A stretch of DNA of 8,517 nucleotides from Ruminococcus sp. GTDB lineage: Bacteria; Bacillota; Clostridia; Oscillospirales; Acutalibacteraceae. The stretch is taken from assembly GCA_017380355.1 (NCBI GenBank), contig JAFOED010000128.1, positions 1-8,517 on the forward strand, given 5' to 3'. The notes under the pieces are model-generated. The model did not search any database. It was given only the letters and a program-made list of their open reading frames with translations, and was not told where the DNA came from. Of this stretch, positions 1-4,665 are shown in pieces (positions within the stretch are counted from its first letter, which is position 1; the number at the start of each line of letters is the position of its first letter). The position numbers and the translations under genes are program-made.

Positions 1-187
1 AAGCACCGTAAACGCAGAAAAGAAAAGAAAACAGTGCAATATAAATCATATATGCACGCTGAAGAATAAGTGCAAGTGCTACAAATACAGCAGGAATGAG
101 CAGTGCTCCTAAAATAATCAACACGATATTAAGATAATACTTACCGTTTTTCTTTCTTTTTACTACCTGTTCAACTAAATTATCCAT
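1..187 (-). CDS. Small membrane protein, N-terminal part (runs off left edge)
   Basis: An open frame of 62 codons starts at ATG 187-185 and reads off the left edge without a stop. The protein begins MDNLVEQVVKRKKNGKYY, a short basic cytoplasmic tail. Two hydrophobic stretches follow, at about residues 19-43 and 46-62, split by the short polar stretch QRAY, so it looks like a polytopic inner-membrane protein with its N terminus inside. A GGAAGG ribosome site lies 9 nt before this ATG. An in-frame ATG at 205-203 would add six residues but overlaps that ribosome site, so 187 is preferred. The gene is divergent from pheST and has its own promoter. I do not recognise the function. It is reminiscent of small clostridial membrane proteins of unknown function (perhaps DUF6106-like, from memory only). 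That it is a real gene is fairly likely; the role is unknown. Confidence 0.72.
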   Translation of the reverse strand, partial: MDNLVEQVVKRKKNGKYYLNIVLIILGALLIPAVFVALALILQRAYMIYIALFSFLFCVYGA

Positions 188-211
188 AAATATTCGACCT
201 TCCATAAAAGT

Positions 212-226
212 ATATTGTAACAATAT
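212..226. repeat. 15-bp perfect inverted repeat overlapping the leftward promoter
   Basis: ATATTGTAACAATAT has two 7-nt arms around a single central base. It covers the -10 and the likely transcription start of the leftward gene. Its position fits a repressor operator, but AT-rich palindromes arise easily and no regulator can be named. It is too short, and has no usable loop, to be a terminator. Confidence 0.45.
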
Positions 227-248
227 CATAAAGCTCAGATTTTTTCAA
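214..248 (-). promoter_or_regulatory. Putative promoter of the leftward membrane-protein gene
   Basis: On the minus strand TTGAAA (248-243) is followed after 17 nt by TATTGT (225-220), preceded by TG as in an extended -10. A second -10-like hexamer, TACAAT (219-214), overlaps downstream, also with an upstream TG, but has no well-spaced -35. Either would give a leader of only about 20-30 nt to the start at 187. The -10 region sits inside a perfect inverted repeat (212-226), which may be an operator. Confidence 0.5.
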
Positions 249-256
249 CAAAACTC

Positions 257-285
257 TTGCAAAATTTACATATAAATGTTAAAAT
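257..285 (+). promoter_or_regulatory. Sigma-A-type promoter of the pheST T-box transcript
   Basis: TTGCAA (257-262) and TAAAAT (280-285) are separated by 17 nt, with TG at 277-278 one base before the -10 (extended -10). Transcription should begin near 292, just before the first conserved T-box element, so spacing and context agree. Confidence 0.75.
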
Positions 286-291
286 CAATCT

Positions 292-533
292 CGATAACAC
301 AATGACAAAGGAAGTAACTGTCAAACGGTTTTTGCAAAGAGATTTTTCGTCATCGGCTGAAAGCGAAAGACTAAAATCTGGCAGCGAAGTTCCCTTTCGA
401 GTGGCGTAGCTGAATTCTTCTTAGTAGGCTTCGACGGCTGACACCGTTATATGTCGCCTGAGTGTCCGTTTAAACGGAAATTAGGGTGGTACCGCGGAAT
501 TTCTCCCGTCCCTTTTGTGGACGGGATTTTTTT
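292..533 (+). promoter_or_regulatory. T-box riboswitch leader, Phe (UUC) specifier, controlling pheST
   Basis: The hallmark T-box sequence GGGTGGTACCGCGG lies at 484-497; its UGGUACC bulge pairs with the tRNA acceptor end. In stem I, AAGGA (308-312) pairs with TTCTT (418-422). This closes a specifier loop with AGTAA on the 5' side (313-317) and GAA-TTC on the 3' side (412-417), so the specifier codon is TTC, phenylalanine. The upper stem AGATTTT/AAAATCT (340-346/373-379) carries a terminal region with GGCTGAAAGC. Stem III is TCCGT-TTAA-ACGGA (465-478). The antiterminator pairs AGGG (483-486) with CCCT (510-513) and CGG (495-497) with CCG (506-508), and is mutually exclusive with the following terminator. 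Uncharged tRNA-Phe should stabilise the antiterminator and turn pheST on. The 5' end is inferred from the promoter. Stem II and the pseudoknot were not resolved. Confidence 0.95.
504..533 (+). terminator. T-box-controlled intrinsic terminator
   Basis: CCCGTCC (505-511) pairs with GGACGGG (519-525) around a 7-nt loop, extended by a T504-A526 pair and followed by seven Ts (527-533). Bases 506-513 are shared with the antiterminator, so this is the switchable terminator of the leader. Confidence 0.93.
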
Positions 534-541
534 ATTTTATC

Positions 542-546
542 GGAGG
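542..546 (+). promoter_or_regulatory. Ribosome binding site of pheS
   Basis: GGAGG lies 6 nt before ATG 553. It decides the pheS start: the frame stays open upstream to an ATG at 451, but that ATG lies inside the T-box before the terminator and has no ribosome site. Confidence 0.9.
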
Positions 547-552
547 ATTTAT

Positions 553-1605
553 ATGAGAGAACAAATTGAACAGCTGAAGCTTCAGTTAGAAAATGAACTT
601 TCAAGCGTAAGTGACTTATCTGAACTTGACGCTATTAGAGTAAAGTTCTTAGGTAAAAAAGGTCTTGTCACCGACCTTTTAAAAGGAATGAAAGATTTAT
701 CAAACGACGAGAGAAAAGAGGTAGGCGCTCTTGTCAACGAATTAAAGCAGTATGCTGGTGACAAAATCACACAGAAAACAGAAGAGCTCAAAGAAGCAGA
801 AATCAGAAAAGAAATCGAGAGTATGCCGACTTTTGACGTTTCTATCCCTACAAATTTAACAAGAGGTTCATATCACCCAATCACACTCGTTCAGCGAGAG
901 TGCGAGAACATCTTCAAATCTATGGGCTTTACTGTCGAGGATTACTCTGAGGTTGTTACTGACTACGAGTGCTTCGAGTCTGTAAACATCCCTAAAAACC
1001 ACCCTGCACGTGATATGCAGGACACATACTACCTCGAAAACGGTCAGTTGCTCAAGAGCCAGACTTCTGCTGCGCAGAACGCTATTCTTAAAAAATACGG
1101 CGATGCACTCAAAAACGAAGGCAAGCCGATTAAGGCTATCTTCCCTGGCAGATGCTTCAGAAACGAAGCTACTGACGCATGTCACGAAAACACATTCTTC
1201 CAGATGGAAGGTATGATGGTAGACAAGGATATTTCTATTTCTAACCTCATCTACTTTATGAAGACTATGCTTTCTGAAGTTTTCAAAAAGGACATCAAAG
1301 TACGTTTACGCCCTGGTTTCTTCCCATTCGTTGAACCTGGTTTCGAGCTTGATATCAGCTGTCTTATCTGTGGTGGCGAAGGTTGTCCATCATGTAAGCA
1401 CTCAGGCTGGCTTGAGCTTTGTCCATGCGGTATGATTCACCCTGAAGTTTTAAGAGAGGGTGGCATTGACCCTGAAGAATACACAGGTTTTGCGTTCGGC
1501 TTAGGTCTCACTCGTCTTGCGATGATGAGATACGGCGTTAAAGATATCAGAGACTTAAACAGTGGCAGTCTTAAAGCACTTTCACAGTTTACTGACGACG
1601 AATAA
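553..1605 (+). CDS. pheS: Phenylalanine--tRNA ligase alpha subunit
   Basis: This is the catalytic subunit of the cytoplasmic alpha2-beta2 phenylalanyl-tRNA synthetase, which activates Phe with ATP and charges tRNA-Phe. It has 350 residues, a normal length. An N-terminal coiled coil that contacts tRNA spans about 1-90, and the class II catalytic core spans about 100-345. Visible landmarks are NIPKNHPARDMQDTYY (145-160), the SQTS segment (169-172), motif 2 GRCFRNEATDA (199-209), QMEG with substrate-contacting Gln217 and Glu219, the FPF pocket (257-259), and motif 3 GFAFGLGLTRLAMMRYG with Ala314 and Arg321. Compared with the Bacillus form it has an insertion with two CxxC pairs (Cys270, 273, 278, 281) and Thr before the motif 3 Arg where Asp or Glu is usual. 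It begins 19 nt after the T-box terminator and ends 13 nt before pheT. Identity is secure. Confidence 0.98.
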   Translation: MREQIEQLKLQLENELSSVSDLSELDAIRVKFLGKKGLVTDLLKGMKDLSNDERKEVGALVNELKQYAGDKITQKTEELKEAEIRKEIESMPTFDVSIPTNLTRGSYHPITLVQRECENIFKSMGFTVEDYSEVVTDYECFESVNIPKNHPARDMQDTYYLENGQLLKSQTSAAQNAILKKYGDALKNEGKPIKAIFPGRCFRNEATDACHENTFFQMEGMMVDKDISISNLIYFMKTMLSEVFKKDIKVRLRPGFFPFVEPGFELDISCLICGGEGCPSCKHSGWLELCPCGMIHPEVLREGGIDPEEYTGFAFGLGLTRLAMMRYGVKDIRDLNSGSLKALSQFTDDE

Positions 1606-1618
1606 GGAGGACTGACTA

Positions 1619-3979
1619 ATGTTTATTTCTATGAACTGGATTAAGGACTTCGTTGATTTAGAAGGACTTGACACACTTAAACTTATTCATCAGTTTTCAC
1701 TCTCTACAGCAGAGGTTGAAAACGAGATTTTCTTCAAAGGTTCTGACATCAGCGGTATTGTAGTCGCTGAAATTATGTCTGTTGAAAACCACCCTGAATC
1801 AAAGAAACTCCATCTTTTAAAAGTTGACGCTGGTGATAATAAACTCACAGACGTTGTGTGCGGTGCACCTAACGTCAGAGTTGGTATGAAGACAGCTTTT
1901 GCAAAAGTTGGTGCACAGATTGGTGATATCACAATTGCGCCTCGTCCTTTAGCTGGTTTTGAGTCTTTCGGTATGTGCTGTAGTGAAGCAGAACTCGGCA
2001 TTTCTGACGACAACTCAGGTATCATGGACCTCGACTTAAGTCTTGCAAACGGTACTGATATTAAAGAAGTTTTCGCAATCGACGACATCGTGTTTGAGGT
2101 TGACAACAAGTCCCTCACTAACCGTCCTGACCTTTGGAGCCACTACGGTATCGCAAGAGAGTTTTCTGCTATTTCAGGCAGACCACTCAAAGCACTCGAG
2201 GTTGAAGACCTCACACAGTACGACGCTCTTCCAAAGGTAGATATAAAAATCGAAGACACACTTTGTCAGAGATACTCATGCTTACAGTTTGAAAACATCA
2301 AGCGTTCAGTAAGCCCTGTTAATATGAAAATCAGACTTTTCTACTGTGGTCTGCGTTCTATCAACTTCCTCGCTGATATGACAAACTACCTCATGCTTGA
2401 GGTCGGTCAGCCTATGCACGCTTTCGACTCACGTAAAGTTGGAAAAATCAGAGTAAAGAGACTCGAAGGCACTCAGCCATTCACTACTCTTGATGGTGTA
2501 GAGCGTAACATCGACGAAAACACTCTTATGATCTGCAACGACAACACTCCTGTTGCTATCGCAGGTATCATGGGCGGTCTCGATTCAGAAATCGTAGACG
2601 ATACTACAACTCTCACTCTCGAATCAGCTACATTCGACGCTGCTTCTATCCGTAAATCAACTGTAAGACTTTCTCATCGTACTGACTCTTCAATGCGTTA
2701 CGAGAAGTCACTCGACCCAGAGCTTACAACACTTGCTATCGCACGTTTTGTGAAACTCTTAAAGGAATACGACGAGAGCGTTACTGTTGTATCATCACTC
2801 ACAGACGAGTACGCTTTCCACTACGATAAAGTTACACTTAACTTCAACAAAGCTTACGTTGACAAATACACAGGTATCGAGATTTCTAACGACACTATCA
2901 TCGATACTTTAACTAAACTCGGCTTTAGCGCTACTGTCAGCGGTGACGACTTCACAGTAGATGTACCATCATGGCGTGCTACAAAAGATGTTACTATGAA
3001 AGCTGACATCATCGAGGAAATCACTCGTATCTACGGCTACGACAACTTCGATATTAATACAGCAAAATCTCCTCTCTTCCCTGTTAATATGGAACAGGAG
3101 AAGTGTGACGAAGAGCGCATCAAAGATATGCTCGTTAAACGCTACAATATGCACGAAGTTCACTCTTACGTATGGAACTACTACGATGAACTCAAGGCAT
3201 TAGGCATTGAAAACAAGGGTGTTATCAAGTTACTCAACGCTTCTAACCCTAACATCGAGACTATCCGCGAAAGCCTTATTCCAACACAGTTATGTCAGGT
3301 AAAATCAAACGTTGGCTACGCTCCTGACTTCAGCATTTTTGAGGTTGGCCGTGCAGTGACAGGTATTGATGAGAATAATCTCTGTATTGAGAACAAGTTC
3401 CTCGCTACTACTATGTACAGCAAGACAAAGGACGTTCAGACACTCTACTTCGAGCTTAAAGATATCATCGAAACTATTGTTGACGAATTAAAGCACAAGA
3501 GCGTTACATTCGAAAAAGCTGAGCCTTCTTCTAACTTTGCTCACCCTATCAACTTTAACACAGTTATGTGTGACGGCAAGGCTTTAGGTTTCATCGGTAT
3601 AGCACATCCAACAGTAGGCAAGAAAATCGACAAGCGTGCAGCTGTTGTATTTGCTCAGCTTGATATGAGCGTAATCGCAAGCATTAAGAACGCTTCAATC
3701 ACTTACGATGAACCGTCAAAGTTCCCGACTATGGACATTGATCTTTCTTTCGTGACAGATACATTCTTACCTATTAAGAAAGCTATCGAAAACGCAAACT
3801 GCCCACTCATCAAGAAATACGAAGTAGTTGATATCTACGAGGACGAAAACTCAAAGAGTATCTCTGTAAGACTCACATTCTCTCACCCACAGAAAACTCT
3901 CACACGTGAGGAAGTGCTCGAAATCGCAGGTGGTATTATCGATGAGCTCAAAGAATCAGGTATTGTATTAAAAGGCTGA
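1619..3979 (+). CDS. pheT: Phenylalanine--tRNA ligase beta subunit
   Basis: This is the beta subunit of phenylalanyl-tRNA synthetase; it binds tRNA and hydrolyses misacylated Tyr-tRNA-Phe. It has 786 residues, slightly below the usual 790-810. Domains in order: an EMAP/OB-fold tRNA-binding domain at about 40-155 (NHPESKKLHLLKVD, VCGAPNVRVGM); the B3/B4 editing domain at about 205-385 (EVGQPMHAFD 261-270, AIAGIMGGLDSEI 313-325, RTDSSMRYEKSLD 354-366); B5 at about 403-478 (DVPSWR, IIEEITRIYGYDNF); a catalytic-like core at about 490-685; and the C-terminal FDX-ACB anticodon-binding domain at about 695-786 (KFPTMDIDLSF, SFSHPQKTLTREEV-type end). GGAGG lies 8 nt before the ATG, 13 nt after the pheS stop, so the two are cotranscribed under the T-box. 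A downstream Met5 is a less likely start. The editing-domain wording differs from the Bacillus type. Identity is secure. Confidence 0.98.
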   Translation: MFISMNWIKDFVDLEGLDTLKLIHQFSLSTAEVENEIFFKGSDISGIVVAEIMSVENHPESKKLHLLKVDAGDNKLTDVVCGAPNVRVGMKTAFAKVGAQIGDITIAPRPLAGFESFGMCCSEAELGISDDNSGIMDLDLSLANGTDIKEVFAIDDIVFEVDNKSLTNRPDLWSHYGIAREFSAISGRPLKALEVEDLTQYDALPKVDIKIEDTLCQRYSCLQFENIKRSVSPVNMKIRLFYCGLRSINFLADMTNYLMLEVGQPMHAFDSRKVGKIRVKRLEGTQPFTTLDGVERNIDENTLMICNDNTPVAIAGIMGGLDSEIVDDTTTLTLESATFDAASIRKSTVRLSHRTDSSMRYEKSLDPELTTLAIARFVKLLKEYDESVTVVSSLTDEYAFHYDKVTLNFNKAYVDKYTGIEISNDTIIDTLTKLGFSATVSGDDFTVDVPSWRATKDVTMKADIIEEITRIYGYDNFDINTAKSPLFPVNMEQEKCDEERIKDMLVKRYNMHEVHSYVWNYYDELKALGIENKGVIKLLNASNPNIETIRESLIPTQLCQVKSNVGYAPDFSIFEVGRAVTGIDENNLCIENKFLATTMYSKTKDVQTLYFELKDIIETIVDELKHKSVTFEKAEPSSNFAHPINFNTVMCDGKALGFIGIAHPTVGKKIDKRAAVVFAQLDMSVIASIKNASITYDEPSKFPTMDIDLSFVTDTFLPIKKAIENANCPLIKKYEVVDIYEDENSKSISVRLTFSHPQKTLTREEVLEIAGGIIDELKESGIVLKG

Positions 3980-4001
3980 TTTTGCTTAATTGAAATTTTA
4001 C

Positions 4002-4030
4002 TTGAATTACTACTCACTTTATAGTATAAT
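4002..4030 (+). promoter_or_regulatory. Sigma-A-type promoter of ireB
   Basis: TTGAAT (4002-4007), a 17-nt spacer and a perfect TATAAT (4025-4030) predict a start near 4037. The leader would be only about 15 nt and would begin just before GGAGGTG (4040-4046), which is 5-7 nt from ATG 4052. The 72-nt gap after pheT shows no hairpin terminator, so T-box read-through from pheST may also reach ireB. Confidence 0.8.
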
Positions 4031-4051
4031 GCTTTTATCGGAGGTGTTTCC

Positions 4052-4297
4052 ATGTTAGATAAAACTATGATTTTCTCCCTCGGCGGAGACAGAGATGATG
4101 AAATTAAGGTAGCGCTCACTACTGTGTATGATGCGTTGCGTAAAAAGGGTTACAACCCTATTAACCAGATTGTCGGTTACATTCTGTCCGAAGACCCGAC
4201 TTACATCACTACTTACAACAACGCGCGTAATATCATCAGCAAAATTGATAGAGATGACCTTTTGGAAGCACTTGTAAAATCATACCTTAACATCTGA
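4052..4297 (+). CDS. ireB: IreB family regulatory phosphoprotein (UPF0297)
   Basis: This is an 81-residue protein of the IreB/YrzL family (UPF0297, formerly DUF965). In Enterococcus faecalis, IreB is a small cytoplasmic dimer phosphorylated on N-terminal threonines by the PASTA-domain Ser/Thr kinase IreK, and it influences cephalosporin resistance and envelope stress responses. The signature KGYNPINQIVGYILSEDP (32-49) and YNNARN (55-60) are present, and the length is typical. Only one threonine, Thr5, lies in the short N-terminal tail where the enterococcal protein has two, so phosphorylation here is an inference. In many Firmicutes the gene sits between alaS and ruvX; here it follows pheT with its own promoter. 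It is followed 16 nt later by a small unknown gene, probably in the same transcript. Family assignment is strong; the regulatory role in this organism is inferred. Confidence 0.93.
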   Translation: MLDKTMIFSLGGDRDDEIKVALTTVYDALRKKGYNPINQIVGYILSEDPTYITTYNNARNIISKIDRDDLLEALVKSYLNI

Positions 4298-4300
4298 GAA

Positions 4301-4304
4301 AGGA
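4301..4304 (+). promoter_or_regulatory. Ribosome binding site that decides a GTG start
   Basis: AGGA, within AGAAAGGA (4297-4304), lies 9 nt before GTG 4314. An in-frame TTG at 4305 would touch this site with no spacing and so cannot be the start. Confidence 0.7.
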
Positions 4305-4313
4305 TTGAATATA

Positions 4314-4598
4314 GTGGCAGAAAAAGAGTTCTCTACTTATAAAGGTAGACCTTTAGTGCGCTGTGGTGACGAGCTTTACTACGGTAGCATGGAAGACCGC
4401 TTTGTTATAAGAATGCAGGTTAAAACAAAAAAGGAAGTCAACGGACTTATGATTGCTGACAAGGTTGCTATCCAGCTCCTTTGTACCGACCCTGACTTAA
4501 GTCCTAGAAAACAGCTTGTTAAAGCAAGCGAGAAAAACGGACTTTACCTTGCACTCGACATCGCGGATGTGTGGCTCGAGAGAGCACTTAAAATGTAA
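4314..4598 (+). CDS. Conserved-looking small protein of unknown function, linked to ireB
   Basis: This gene encodes 94 residues starting at GTG: MAEKEFSTYKGRPLVRCGDE and onward. I cannot assign a characterised family, though the wording resembles small hypothetical proteins I associate with Clostridia. There is no signal peptide or membrane segment, so it is probably cytoplasmic. The first half looks beta-rich (KGRPLVRCGDELYYG 10-24, FVIRMQVKT 30-38). Next comes IADKVAIQLLCTDPDLSPRK (47-66), and the second half ends in a likely amphipathic helix, NGLYLALDIADVWLERAL (75-92). It begins 16 nt after the ireB stop and has no promoter of its own, so it is most likely cotranscribed with ireB, and it ends just before a strong terminator. 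Codon use matches its neighbours. The gene is very likely real; a functional link with IreB is only suggested by position. Confidence 0.85.
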   Translation: MAEKEFSTYKGRPLVRCGDELYYGSMEDRFVIRMQVKTKKEVNGLMIADKVAIQLLCTDPDLSPRKQLVKASEKNGLYLALDIADVWLERALKM

Positions 4599-4610
4599 TT
4601 TATTAACATT

Positions 4611-4639
4611 AAAGCCTGAGGTTAAACCTCAGGCTTTTT
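4611..4639 (+). terminator. Intrinsic terminator between the convergent blocks
   Basis: AAAGCCTGAGGT (4611-4622) pairs with ACCTCAGGCTTT (4626-4637), a 12-bp stem with a 3-nt loop, followed by TT and a T-rich tract (TTTTTGTTTTG). It ends the ireB transcript. Read from the minus strand it lies 27 nt after the clpC stop and has a weaker U-tract, so it may stop both convergent transcripts. Confidence 0.9.
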
Positions 4640-4665
4640 GTTTTGTCAGTATTTTATTATTCTTC

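Noticed and set aside
466..477. Palindrome CCGTTTAAACGG as a possible protein-binding operator
   Set aside because: It is fully explained as stem III of the T-box RNA.
451..552. A 34-codon N-terminal extension of pheS or a leader peptide starting at ATG 451
   Set aside because: It lies wholly inside the T-box, crosses stem III, the T-box sequence and the terminator, has no ribosome site, and is absent from PheS families. GGAGG before ATG 553 fixes the start.
868..2118. Minus-strand and alternate-frame open frames within pheS and pheT
   Set aside because: They are shadows created by the codon bias of the real genes, with no start signals or recognisable domains.
4305..4313. TTG at 4305 as the start of the small gene after ireB
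   Set aside because: The codon directly abuts the AGGA ribosome site, leaving no spacing; GTG 4314 has normal spacing.
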